From an uncultured Porphyromonadaceae bacterium (lineage in GTDB: Bacteria > Bacteroidota > Bacteroidia > Bacteroidales > Muribaculaceae): a stretch of 64,000 nt of DNA. Both the position numbers and the translations under genes were made by a program. Shown here one piece after another: positions 36,213 to 45,320 of this stretch. The stretch lies in assembly GCA_947643165.1 (NCBI GenBank), contig CANRVB010000012.1, positions 1 to 64,000 of the forward strand. The letters are read 5' to 3'. The first letter of the stretch is position 1. Each line of letters begins with the position of its first letter. Under the pieces are notes generated by a model. The model had not been told where the DNA came from and ran no database searches. It saw only the letters and a program-made list of their open reading frames with translations.

Positions 36213-36875
36213 ATGAAACGATTAGTGATATTTGATCTCGACGGTACCCTCCTCGACACTATCGACGACCTCGGTACTGCTACCAACTACGCCCTCGCTC
36301 AATCCGGTTATGCGCAGCATTCTCTCGACAGCTACCGCGACATGGTTGGAAACGGTATTACAAAACTCATTGAACGCGCCCTCCCGGTCGATGCCCGTAC
36401 CGGCGACACTATTGAGCGCGTTCGTGAGAAATTCAAGGAATACTACGGCAATCACCTCACCGACTTCACAAAGCCATACCCCGCCATACCCGAACTGCTT
36501 GATGAGCTCCGGGCGCGCGACATAGCCATTGCCGTTGCCAGCAACAAGTATCAGGAGGCCGTCGACAAACTTATCGGCCACTTCTTCGGCAATCTCCAGT
36601 GGGCCGCTGTCGAAGGCCACAGGATCGGATACCCCACCAAGCCCGATCCATCCATTGTCTTCAGAGTCCTCTCCGAACATCCCGCCCGCAAGGACGAGGT
36701 TCTCTACGTCGGCGACTCGGGTGTCGATATGGAGACAGCTCGACGCGCTTGCGTCGAGAGCGTCGGCGTCACTTGGGGTTTCCGGCCCGTGAGTGAGCTC
36801 CGCGACTGTCATGCCGACCATATCATTTACAATCCCGACGACATACTCCCTCTGGTCGAAGCCGATGAGATCTGA
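36213..36875 (+). CDS. HAD-family phosphatase, phosphoglycolate phosphatase-like
   Basis: 220 aa haloacid-dehalogenase-type hydrolase. Motif I FDLDGTLLDTIDDL, a helical cap, motif II AVASNKYQE (Ser in AVASN), Lys before the IGYPTKPDP segment, then motif IV VLYVGDSGVDMETARRA. Closest to Gph-type enzymes that hydrolyse 2-phosphoglycolate, but substrate range of this family is broad, so the exact role is open. Confidence 0.85.
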   Translation: MKRLVIFDLDGTLLDTIDDLGTATNYALAQSGYAQHSLDSYRDMVGNGITKLIERALPVDARTGDTIERVREKFKEYYGNHLTDFTKPYPAIPELLDELRARDIAIAVASNKYQEAVDKLIGHFFGNLQWAAVEGHRIGYPTKPDPSIVFRVLSEHPARKDEVLYVGDSGVDMETARRACVESVGVTWGFRPVSELRDCHADHIIYNPDDILPLVEADEI

Positions 36876-36923
36876 TCCGGCCGGACCTTACCCTGAGTTG
36901 ACATTATTCCGACACCCCATTTT

Positions 36924-37124
36924 ATGAACAAAATAGTCCGATTCTATGTAGAAGGCTTCAGACAGATGACCACAGGACGTGCGCTCTGGGCTCTCATCAT
37001 TGTGAAGCTGCTTATCATATTCGGTATCATGAAGCTGTTCTTCTTTCCCGATATACTTAGTCGCGACTACTCTAACGATAGCGAACGGGCGGCGGCTGTG
37101 AGGTCCACACTCACATCCCGCTGA
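36924..37124 (+). CDS. DUF4492 small membrane protein
   Basis: 66 aa with one strong helix (LWALIIVKLLIIFGIMKLFFF). The VRFYVEGFRQMTTGR start and FFPDIL after the helix fit DUF4492, a Bacteroidetes family encoded just before cydA. By position it may be a small subunit or assembly factor of the bd oxidase, similar in concept to CydX, but this is inference. 49 bases separate it from cydA. Confidence 0.85.
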   Translation: MNKIVRFYVEGFRQMTTGRALWALIIVKLLIIFGIMKLFFFPDILSRDYSNDSERAAAVRSTLTSR

Positions 37125-37173
37125 CGCGCCGACTCCCGAATTTTATTACAAAACCCTCAAATACCAAAAAACA

Positions 37174-38739
37174 ATGGACGACTTGATGAGCGTAGTCGAC
37201 TGGTCTCGATGGCAGTTTGCGCTGACAGCGATGTATCATTGGCTATTCGTTCCCCTTACACTCGGACTCTCCATGATCGTAGCCATCATGGAAACCATCT
37301 ATTTCCGCACCCGCGACCGGCGTTGGCTTGCGATGACTAAATTCTGGATGATCCTCTTCGGAATCAACTTTGCCATGGGCGTGGCTACCGGAATTATTCT
37401 CGAATTTGAATTTGGAACCAACTGGTCCAACTACAGCTGGTTTGTCGGCGACATATTCGGTGCGCCCCTTGCCATCGAGGGTCTGCTGGCTTTCTTCATG
37501 GAATCGACATTCATCGCCGTGATGTTCTTCGGTTGGAACAAGGTCAGCCCGCGCTTCCATCTGGCTTCCACATGGCTCACAGGCATTGGTGCATCCATAT
37601 CCGCTGTCTGGATCCTCATAGCCAACTCCTGGATGCAATACCCCGTAGGCATGGAGTTCGACCCCGCTCAGATGCGCAATGTCATGTCATCGTTCAGCGA
37701 GGTTGTCCTCTCACCTGTCGCTATACACAAGATCATCCACTCTATTGCCAGCGGTTGGACACTCGCAGGCGTCTTTGTTATCGGAGTTAGCTGTTGGTTC
37801 CTCCTCAAAAAGCGCCACCACGACTTTGCTGTCTCAAGCATCAAGGTCGGCGGTTGGGTAGGTCTGGTAGGCCTCCTGGTCACTCTGTGGGCCGGCGACG
37901 GATCAGCTCTCGATGTCGCTAAATATCAGCCCATGAAGCTCGCCGCTATGGAGGGCCTCTACAAAGGTCAGCATGGACAGGCTATCACGGCCTTCGGCAT
38001 AATCAATCCTGCCAAAAACGCGCAGAACGATGAGGATGAATACCTCTTCGACATCTCCATACCCTATGGTCTCTCCTTCCTTGCCACTCACGATCCTCAC
38101 GCGTTTGTACCCGGTATCAACGACCTTATCGAAGGTCGTTACATCACTGCCGCCGGCGACACTGTCAATACCGTAAGCTATGCCGAGCGTATAGCCCTCG
38201 GAAAACAGGCGCACGAAGCGCTCAGAGCATTCGACAAAGCCTATGCCGCCGGCGACCAGGCCGCTATGGATGCCGCAAAGGCCGATCTCCGTACCAACTA
38301 CAAGTATTTCGGTTATGGATATCTCGACTCGCCTTACGATGCTGTTCCTCCCGTAGCAATGACCTTCTATACATTCCATATCATGGTCATTCTCGGAAGC
38401 TATCTCCTCCTCTTCTTCGTGGTTGTGCTGTTTGTTGTCTACCGCAAGCCCGCTTGGCTGGGCAAAAAGTGGCTCCTTTGGATTGGAATGCTCAGCATAG
38501 CGGCTGTATGGATCTGCTCCGAGGCCGGTTGGATCACTGCCGAAGTAGGTCGTCAGCCCTGGATCATTCAGGACATCATGCCTACCCGCGCAGCCATAAG
38601 CGACATCGCCACATCCACTGTCATAACCACATTCTGGATGTTTGCAGCTGTATTCACAGCTCTTCTGTGTGCTGAAATGTGCATAATGGGCCGGCGCATT
38701 GCCAAAGGTCCCGAAGATCCCGGAAGCACTGACAAATAA
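37174..38739 (+). CDS. cydA: Cytochrome bd oxidase subunit I
   Basis: Quinol oxidase subunit that binds haems b558, b595 and d and reduces oxygen with high affinity. 521 aa. Opening SRWQFALTAMYHWLFVPLTLGLS contains the haem-ligand His. Other markers are GVATGIILEFEFGTNWSNYS, LTGIGASISAVWILIANSWMQ, and the C-terminal ICSEAGWITAEVGRQPWII. A Q-loop of moderate length lies about residues 245-400. With cydB it lets this anaerobe scavenge oxygen. Confidence 0.97.
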   Translation: MDDLMSVVDWSRWQFALTAMYHWLFVPLTLGLSMIVAIMETIYFRTRDRRWLAMTKFWMILFGINFAMGVATGIILEFEFGTNWSNYSWFVGDIFGAPLAIEGLLAFFMESTFIAVMFFGWNKVSPRFHLASTWLTGIGASISAVWILIANSWMQYPVGMEFDPAQMRNVMSSFSEVVLSPVAIHKIIHSIASGWTLAGVFVIGVSCWFLLKKRHHDFAVSSIKVGGWVGLVGLLVTLWAGDGSALDVAKYQPMKLAAMEGLYKGQHGQAITAFGIINPAKNAQNDEDEYLFDISIPYGLSFLATHDPHAFVPGINDLIEGRYITAAGDTVNTVSYAERIALGKQAHEALRAFDKAYAAGDQAAMDAAKADLRTNYKYFGYGYLDSPYDAVPPVAMTFYTFHIMVILGSYLLLFFVVVLFVVYRKPAWLGKKWLLWIGMLSIAAVWICSEAGWITAEVGRQPWIIQDIMPTRAAISDIATSTVITTFWMFAAVFTALLCAEMCIMGRRIAKGPEDPGSTDK

Positions 38740-38763
38740 CCTCACTCCATCCATATTATAATC

Positions 38764-39906
38764 ATGATTCAGATAGAATTTCTACAGGCATACTGGTGGC
38801 TCCTCATATCCATTCTCGGGGCCGCACTGGTGTTTCTTCTGTTTGTTCAGGGCGGACAGACCATGTTCCTGACCCACAGCGACACCATCGAGCGATCAAT
38901 GCTCGTCAACTCGCTCGGACGCAAATGGGAGCTTACTTTCACCACTCTCGTGGTATTCGGAGGCGCATTTTTCGCCAGCTTCCCCTTGTTCTACTCTACC
39001 AGCTTCGGCGGTGCATACTGGCTCTGGATGCTGATTCTTTTCAGCTTCATCATCCAGGCCGTGAGCTATGAGTTCCGCCGCAAGCCCGGCAATCTGTATG
39101 GCACAAAATTCTACGACACGCTGCTTTTCATCAACGGATGCGTAGGCTGTATTCTGCTGGGTGTTGCCGTGGCTATGTTCTTCTTCGGTGCCCAGTTCAC
39201 TGTCGGAATGGGTAATATTCTTGATCCCGGATCGCCGGTCATCTCGCGATGGGCGCCCACACGCGGCATTGAAGCCATATTCTGCTGGAAGAACCTCCTT
39301 CTTGGTGTTGCCGTCCTCTTCCTCGCACGCACTCAGGCCGCTCTCTACTTCATGGACAATCTTGCCGGCGACGATCACTTGTTCGCCGTCAACAAGCGCC
39401 GCGTTCTTGTCAACGGCCTTATTTTCGCCGTTCTCTTCGTTGTCTTCCTGGTCGTGCTGCTTCTCAGCAGTGGACTGCAGACCACTGGACTCCACTCGTT
39501 CGAGGTTGTCGAATACAAGTATCTCATGAACTTCATCGATATGTGGTGGGTTGCCCTGATATTTCTGGTTGGCGTCGTACTCGTGCTCTTTGCAATCGGC
39601 AAGGCGGCTCTGAGCCGGCATTTCACCAAAGGTATCTGGATCTCAGGTGTCGGGACTATGCTCGTCGTGATGAGCCTGTTCTGGATCGCTGGATTCAACG
39701 ACACTCCTTACTATCCGTCTTTGCTCGATCCCGGCTCGTCGCTTACGATAAGCAACAGCTCCTCCACTGAGTTCACCCTCTGGGTGATGTCTTGTGTCTC
39801 ATTGATACTGCCGTTCGTCATTGCCTATATAGCATACGTATGGTACTCGATGGACCGTCAGCCCATCACACCCGCCGAGATGCGGTCGGATGGTCATAAA
39901 TATTGA
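38764..39906 (+). CDS. cydB: Cytochrome bd oxidase subunit II
   Basis: 380 aa, eight or nine membrane helices. Opening YWWLLISILGAALVFLLFVQGGQTMF and LGRKWELTFTTLVVFGGAFFASFPLFYST are CydB signatures; YEFRRKPGNLYGTKFYDTLLFINGC follows. It pairs with CydA and starts 24 bases after it. The DUF2851 gene follows after 21 bases. Confidence 0.96.
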   Translation: MIQIEFLQAYWWLLISILGAALVFLLFVQGGQTMFLTHSDTIERSMLVNSLGRKWELTFTTLVVFGGAFFASFPLFYSTSFGGAYWLWMLILFSFIIQAVSYEFRRKPGNLYGTKFYDTLLFINGCVGCILLGVAVAMFFFGAQFTVGMGNILDPGSPVISRWAPTRGIEAIFCWKNLLLGVAVLFLARTQAALYFMDNLAGDDHLFAVNKRRVLVNGLIFAVLFVVFLVVLLLSSGLQTTGLHSFEVVEYKYLMNFIDMWWVALIFLVGVVLVLFAIGKAALSRHFTKGIWISGVGTMLVVMSLFWIAGFNDTPYYPSLLDPGSSLTISNSSSTEFTLWVMSCVSLILPFVIAYIAYVWYSMDRQPITPAEMRSDGHKY

Positions 39907-39927
39907 ACTGATGTCCTCCTCCTCGAT

Positions 39928-41208
39928 ATGGAAGGACTGATGCACTATATATGGGAGCACCGTCTGTGGCCTGCAGGACAACTGCGGACTACAGACGGTG
40001 CGGCCATTTCTGTCATCGATCCCGGACGTCATAACAACGACTCCGGGCCCGACTTCTTCAACGCGAAGATCAGGATTGACAACCGTACTTGGGTCGGGAA
40101 TGTCGAGATACACGTCCGGGCAAGCGACTGGCACCGCCACGGACACGATAGGGATGCCGCCTACGACACCGTCATCCTCCACGTGGTCGACAAGGATGAC
40201 GCGGCTGTATGCCGTAGCAACGGCGAGCTCATACCCCAGCTGCGTATGCCCTGCAACCCCGCTTTCGGAAAGGAATACGAACGCCTCACATGCCGTGCCG
40301 ACATCGACCTCCCTTGCGCCGATATGTTGAGGACTCTCCATCCCCTGCGCCTTACCGACTGGATTGGCGCGTTGGCCTATGAACGCCTTTACGGGAAAAG
40401 CGACCGTGTCCTGGATCTCCTCAAGCGTTTTTCCGGCGATTGGGAACAGACAACCTACGTCACCATTGCGCGCGCCCTTGGTTTCGGGACCAATGCCGAG
40501 CCCTTCGAACAGCTCGCCTTGTCAACACCCCTGCTCTTCATCGGCAAACACAGCGACAACAGTATCGCCATCGAAGCGATCCTGTTCGGACAGAGCGGAC
40601 TCCTCCGCGACTGCCACGATGGCTATGAAGAGGTCCTCAGGAAAGAATACAGGTTTCTCGCTGCCAAATTCGGACTCCGCCCTATCGACCGCGGCTCCTG
40701 GCGTATGGCCAGGATGCGTCCCGCCAATCTGCCGCATCGCCGCATTGCCACTTTGGCATCCATGCTCTCCGGAGGATTCCGTATGTTCAGGAGAGTCGCC
40801 GGATGCACGACGGTCGACGAAGCCCGCCGGCTCTTCAGTCCCGCCCTCAGCGCATACTGGCAGACCCACTACACCTTCGGACCCGAAAGCGCTAAAGTTC
40901 CGGTCAACATGAGCCGAAGCTCCACCGACCTCCTTGTTATCAATGCCATCATACCATTGCTCCACGCCTACGGCACAGCGCATGGTCAGGAAGAATACTG
41001 TACCCGCGCCATAGAGATGCTTGAGAATTTACCTGCCGAGCGCAACCGGATAACCGAAGCCTTTGGCCGGGCCGGAATCGAAGTGAAAGACGCTTTCGGC
41101 AGTCAGGCCCTCATTCAGCTGCGGCGCAACTACTGCGAACAGCGGAAATGCCTCTTTTGCCGCGTTGGCCACCGGATGCTCTCCGCAAGTGCCGTCCGCA
41201 GTCTGTAG
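39928..41208 (+). CDS. DUF2851 family protein
   Basis: 426 aa, cytoplasmic by lack of signal or membrane helices. Opening MHYIWEHRLWPAGQLRTTDG, then DPGRHNNDSGPDFFNAKIRI, then VGNVEIHVRASDWHRHGHDRD, a set of His/Asp-rich motifs that resembles a nuclease-like core. The C-terminus has CEQRKCLFCRVGHRML, a possible Zn-binding CxxxxxC pattern. Widespread in Bacteroidetes, with no proven function. Placed after cydAB with 21 bases between, so cotranscribed. Confidence 0.85.
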   Translation: MEGLMHYIWEHRLWPAGQLRTTDGAAISVIDPGRHNNDSGPDFFNAKIRIDNRTWVGNVEIHVRASDWHRHGHDRDAAYDTVILHVVDKDDAAVCRSNGELIPQLRMPCNPAFGKEYERLTCRADIDLPCADMLRTLHPLRLTDWIGALAYERLYGKSDRVLDLLKRFSGDWEQTTYVTIARALGFGTNAEPFEQLALSTPLLFIGKHSDNSIAIEAILFGQSGLLRDCHDGYEEVLRKEYRFLAAKFGLRPIDRGSWRMARMRPANLPHRRIATLASMLSGGFRMFRRVAGCTTVDEARRLFSPALSAYWQTHYTFGPESAKVPVNMSRSSTDLLVINAIIPLLHAYGTAHGQEEYCTRAIEMLENLPAERNRITEAFGRAGIEVKDAFGSQALIQLRRNYCEQRKCLFCRVGHRMLSASAVRSL

Positions 41209-41229
41209 CTTAAGCTCCGTCACTCTGGA

Positions 41230-41261
41230 TTTGCGTTTGCGCTCGCTTAATCGTAACTTTG
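41230..41261 (+). promoter_or_regulatory. Promoter for the phosphoesterase gene
   Basis: TTTG (41230-41233), 20 bases, TAACTTTG (41254-41261), then CA. Full consensus. It overlaps the TTG at 41259, so ATG 41289 is the start. Confidence 0.75.
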
Positions 41262-41288
41262 CATCAGGCAAACACAAATTTCACTGCA

Positions 41289-43733
41289 ATGGTAAAAAAA
41301 TACACAATTTTAATGATGGCGCTTGGTGCGGCGGCTTTCAACATGTCGGCGCAGTATCAGGGCCGTGTTTTTGAGGATGTCAACGGGAACGGCATCTATG
41401 ATAAAGGCGACAAACCGCTCGCGCAAGTCGCTGTAAATGACGGACTTAACGTCGTGAAGACCGGAAAGGACGGTCGCTTCTCGATTTCCGGTAGTGGGAA
41501 CCCGTTCGTAACAATCACTGTACCAACAGGTTACATGGCAAATCGTGGTCATTACATACCCGCCGGAAGCACTCAGAACTACGATTTCCCCCTCAAACGC
41601 TACACCCCGAAGATAGGCAAGGACGGACGCCATAGCTTCATCCAAGTCACTGACTCCGAAATATTTAACACTACCGGAAACGACAAGTGGATCTCCGATG
41701 TCAAGCAGTTGGCCACCGACCAGGGCGCCGCCTTCGTGGTCCATACAGGCGACATCTGCTACATCAAAGGTTTGAAGGAGCATATCACCTTGATGAACAG
41801 CGACTTAATGGAGATTCCAGTTTACTATTGCGTCGGAAATCATGACCTTGTGGCAGGTAAATATGGCGAAGAACTCTTCGAAAGCATCTATGGTCCTGTG
41901 TATTACTCATTTGACGTAGCCGGCACCCACTATGTAGTGACCCCGATGCCGGGTGGCGACCACCGTCCTTCGTACACTACCGATCAGATTGCACGTTGGT
42001 TACGCAATGATCTTCAGGCAGTTAAGCCCGGCACACCCGTTATCATGCTCACACACGACCTGCTGACCAACGGAAATGAATTCCTGTATGGCACAACAGA
42101 GAAGCTAAACCTAAACGACGCCAACCTAAAAGCCTGGATATATGGACATTGGCACATCAACCACATGAAACAGCAAGGTGATGTCGTGACCATCTGCACC
42201 TCCACTCCCGACAAGGGTGGCATAGACCACTCGACAGGCTCTTACAGGCTGATACACACCGACATGCGTGGTAACATAGAGTCGACTCTGGTATATCCGT
42301 ACCTGCATGACCATGCTGTGATTGCGAGTCCGCAAGGAGAATCGTCAACCGGCACTGTGACGGTTAACGCATATTCATCCACATCGCCGGTAAAATCAGT
42401 CATAATCAGCTGTGAATCAGAAGGAAAGACGGTAATCAAGAATCTGAAACTGAAACAGCAGACCGACTGGAGCTGGACTGCGCGACTTCCGGAGGCAGCC
42501 TTGGCCGAAGGCAAGGATATGAAGCTGACAGCCAGAGTGATATACAACTCAGGAAAGGAAACCACAGCCGAATCAATGTACCGTCATACGGCTCCCAAGG
42601 CATATGAGAGCGGAAGCGACTGGACAAACCTCGTGAAGAACGCGGCGCACAACGGTGGCGTGGTCACTGACGCACACATCGACAGCACTGCCAGTCTCGC
42701 ATGGGTAATGAACGTAGGATCAAACCTTTACATGACATCGCCGCTGGTATATGACGGCATGGTATACACAGCGTCGGTCGATGAAAACATGAAGGGCGGG
42801 GCTGCTGTGTACGCACTCGACGCCGCTACAGGAGAACTGAAATGGAAAACTCCCGTCAAAAATTCCATAAAGAACACCATCGCGATAACCGACGGTAAAG
42901 TTTTCGCCCAAGACACTGAGGGTCAAATATATGCACTGAATGCCAAAGATGGCAGCATCGCATGGGAACACAAACTGCCAGCCCGCGGTCTCCCGGCCAT
43001 GATAGAGGGTCTGGCAGCCACTGATGGCAAGGTATTTGCCGGCACCGGCAAGGCTCTGTCGGCTTTCGATGCCAACAGCGGCAAACTGTTATGGCGCAAC
43101 GATGAATGGAATCAGGGAGAGGGTACAACCTCGACACTGGCTGTAGGTGCCGGAACAGTGATAGGCTCTGTGCAATGGAGCGCATTGTATGGCAACGATG
43201 AAAAGACCGGCAAGAAACTATGGTCGGAGAGCAAGGAGGGTCTGAGCAACCGAGGATCGACTCCGGCCATACATGGAAACCTGGCATATCTGGTGTCGAT
43301 GGAGAGCTTTTTCATAATCGATGCGACAAGCGGCCGGATAATAGCCCGCAAGAAACTGCCTATGAAGGTCGACGCTACATCAACTCCACTGCTGACTGAT
43401 AGCGAGATAGTGTTCGGGACATCGGAAAATGGCATAGCCGCTATTGACAATGAGACATTTGAGGTAAAATGGATATGTCCGACAGGTAAGTCGCTGATCT
43501 ACACCTCTCCATATACACGTCCGGATGCATGCACATCGGAAACCAGTCCGATAATGTGCGGCGATGTGATATATACCGGTGCTTCTGACGGCAAGCTGTA
43601 TGGCATTGACAGAAAGAGCGGTAAAACAGTGTGGCAGCATGATTGCGGGGCTCCGGTGTTCAGCTCGGTGGCCATAAGCGGTAATTCAATGTATGCCACA
43701 GACTTTGGTGGAAACGTATACTGTTTCAGATAA
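41289..43733 (+). CDS. Secreted calcineurin-like phosphoesterase with PQQ-type beta-propeller
   Basis: 814 aa, signal peptide about 1-21. Residues 25-100 resemble the metallophosphatase N-terminal domain (GRVFEDVNGNGIYDKGDKPL). The calcineurin-like core (110-290) shows VVHTGDICYIKG, YYCVGNHDLVAG, then LTHDLLTNG and YGHWHINHM. A beta domain with TGTVTVNAYSSTSPVKSV follows. Residues about 440-814 form a PQQ-like propeller with repeats such as YALDAATGELKWKTP and ALNAKDGSIAWEHKL. This fusion occurs in other Bacteroidetes. Substrate unknown. It is followed at once by the LysO gene (stop and start share a base). Confidence 0.85.
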   Translation: MVKKYTILMMALGAAAFNMSAQYQGRVFEDVNGNGIYDKGDKPLAQVAVNDGLNVVKTGKDGRFSISGSGNPFVTITVPTGYMANRGHYIPAGSTQNYDFPLKRYTPKIGKDGRHSFIQVTDSEIFNTTGNDKWISDVKQLATDQGAAFVVHTGDICYIKGLKEHITLMNSDLMEIPVYYCVGNHDLVAGKYGEELFESIYGPVYYSFDVAGTHYVVTPMPGGDHRPSYTTDQIARWLRNDLQAVKPGTPVIMLTHDLLTNGNEFLYGTTEKLNLNDANLKAWIYGHWHINHMKQQGDVVTICTSTPDKGGIDHSTGSYRLIHTDMRGNIESTLVYPYLHDHAVIASPQGESSTGTVTVNAYSSTSPVKSVIISCESEGKTVIKNLKLKQQTDWSWTARLPEAALAEGKDMKLTARVIYNSGKETTAESMYRHTAPKAYESGSDWTNLVKNAAHNGGVVTDAHIDSTASLAWVMNVGSNLYMTSPLVYDGMVYTASVDENMKGGAAVYALDAATGELKWKTPVKNSIKNTIAITDGKVFAQDTEGQIYALNAKDGSIAWEHKLPARGLPAMIEGLAATDGKVFAGTGKALSAFDANSGKLLWRNDEWNQGEGTTSTLAVGAGTVIGSVQWSALYGNDEKTGKKLWSESKEGLSNRGSTPAIHGNLAYLVSMESFFIIDATSGRIIARKKLPMKVDATSTPLLTDSEIVFGTSENGIAAIDNETFEVKWICPTGKSLIYTSPYTRPDACTSETSPIMCGDVIYTGASDGKLYGIDRKSGKTVWQHDCGAPVFSSVAISGNSMYATDFGGNVYCFR

Positions 43734-44671
43734 TGTTTCTGATACTCGGGATACTTGCGGCAGGTGCGATTGCCGGCTATCTGGCGAGAAGATTATGTGA
43801 GCGGAAGATTCCTGATACGGGAGGTCTGCTGACATGGACTGTACGCGTCATGCTTCTGGCTTTCGGAGCGAGCATAGGGGTTAATGACGAGATAATGGAC
43901 AGTCTGCCAACCCTTGGATTGCGAGGTGCGGCATTAGGAATCTCGGCCATGACCGGCAGCGCTCTGTGCTGCATGTTGCTTGAGCGTCTGAGCGGGGGTA
44001 TAAAACCTGCTCAGGCGCCCGGCAGCCCCTCATCGGGGGCTAATGGACTACTACGGATGGCAAGCGGATCGGCAATGACCGTGCTGTTTTTCGGAACCGG
44101 AGTAGCGTGCGGTACATGCGGAACAGTGCCTGACTGGGCCAACATGGATTCCATATCGGAATGGCTTCTGCGCCTTCTGATAGCGCTGGTAGGTTTCGGA
44201 CTGGGGAGCAATCCGCACAGAGAAACTGGATTGACGGGCCGGAAGGCCAGTGTGCTTCTGGTAGCACCTGTATCGGTAGCCGGCACAGCGATAGCCGGCA
44301 TAGCGGCCGGTATAATACCGTGGGGATATGATGTAGGTGACAGCGTGTGTGCTGTATCAGGAATGGGATACTACAGCCTGTCGTCGCTGCTGATCGTAGA
44401 TCTGAAAGGTGCGGCAGGTCTACAGCTGGGTGCCGTAGCATTGCTCGGGAATATTTTCCGTGAGCTGACGGCTCTTGTATTCGCACCTGTAATAGGCCGG
44501 CGAATGGGAGCATACGCACTTACAGGGGCCGCAGGAGTGACATCGCTCGATGTACTGCTGCCGTCGATAAGGAACGCCTGTGGCGAAGGTGCTGTAGGTA
44601 TAGCACTGGTAAACGGAATCATGCTTGAGATAGCGTGTCCACTTATCATAACTGCGGCCTGCATGTTGTAG
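43733..44671 (+). CDS. LysO-family (DUF340) membrane exporter
   Basis: 312 aa, eight or more helices. Start overlaps the previous stop (TAATG). Features: LLTWTVRVMLLAFGASIGVNDEIM near residues 30-55, GYYSLSSLLIVDLKG in the middle, and GNIFRELTALVFAPVIGRRMG, then TSLDVLLPSIRNACGEGAVGIALVNG in the C-terminal half, all close to LysO, a lysine exporter. Whether lysine is the substrate here is inference. Codon use (ATA, CTG) differs from plus-strand genes to the left. Confidence 0.85.
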   Translation: MFLILGILAAGAIAGYLARRLCERKIPDTGGLLTWTVRVMLLAFGASIGVNDEIMDSLPTLGLRGAALGISAMTGSALCCMLLERLSGGIKPAQAPGSPSSGANGLLRMASGSAMTVLFFGTGVACGTCGTVPDWANMDSISEWLLRLLIALVGFGLGSNPHRETGLTGRKASVLLVAPVSVAGTAIAGIAAGIIPWGYDVGDSVCAVSGMGYYSLSSLLIVDLKGAAGLQLGAVALLGNIFRELTALVFAPVIGRRMGAYALTGAAGVTSLDVLLPSIRNACGEGAVGIALVNGIMLEIACPLIITAACML

Positions 44672-44724
44672 ATCAAGCCGGAGAGTGGTGAGAAGCAGAG
44701 GAGAATGAACTGATAATGCAGGTA

Positions 44725-45237
44725 TCAGGCTGCTGTGGCGAGCTGTATCTGTCCCCACAGCCATGGGCCGAAGCCAAGAACAGAATCAATGAGCAGGCGT
44801 CCATAGGAGCGCTGTCCCATAATAACTTGGCTCGACGGTGACATGACAAGCCAAATATTGAGCACGATGCTGATGGCAAGAGTCCAGGCAAGAACGCGGA
44901 ACACGGCTCCGGCAAATGCATCGACAGGACCGAGCAGCACGGCGTGGATGATACGTCGAAGAAGACGGCAGACAATACGGACAGCCAACCATACGACAAT
45001 GAACAGGATGACATTTGCCACTATACCGGCGGTATACATGTTCCACCCGGACTGAGAGGGATCGTTAGCGCCGACCTCGCGGGCAAATGCTTCGGTACAT
45101 GCATCGCCTCCGAGACGACAGATGATCAGAGCGACCACAACGGCCAACACTGCCCCAAACTGGGATATAACGCCCCGCCGATAGCCAGTGACAGCTGCTG
45201 CGACAAGGATAATGAGTATGATGATGTCAAGAATCAT
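44725..45237 (-). CDS. CvpA family membrane protein
   Basis: 170 aa, four helices. Opening LDIIILIILVAAAVTGYRRGVISQFGAVLAVV carries the family's GYRRG turn. CvpA is named for colicin V production in E. coli and is linked to bile and envelope stress tolerance in other species. No colicin gene here. Downstream of the tricorn-like protease terminator with no clear promoter between. Confidence 0.85.
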   Translation of the reverse strand: MILDIIILIILVAAAVTGYRRGVISQFGAVLAVVVALIICRLGGDACTEAFAREVGANDPSQSGWNMYTAGIVANVILFIVVWLAVRIVCRLLRRIIHAVLLGPVDAFAGAVFRVLAWTLAISIVLNIWLVMSPSSQVIMGQRSYGRLLIDSVLGFGPWLWGQIQLATAA

Positions 45238-45256
45238 GAACGTAAGAATTGCGATG

Positions 45257-45300
45257 AAAAAAACTATGGGAGAACACCATAAACCGGGTGTCTCCCATAG
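45257..45300 (-). terminator. Intrinsic terminator after the tricorn-like protease gene
   Basis: On the minus strand CTATGGGAGA-CACC pairs with GGTG-TTCTCCCATAG (single bulge) and is followed by TTTTTTT. Confidence 0.85.
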
Positions 45301-45320
45301 GATATTGTCATAGTAAGAAA

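Noticed and set aside
37903-38754. 283 aa minus-strand ORF
   Set aside because: Antisense of cydA; no recognisable motifs.
44371-45055. Overlapping minus- and plus-strand ORFs around LysO and CvpA
   Set aside because: All are shadows of the two real genes and lack domain patterns.
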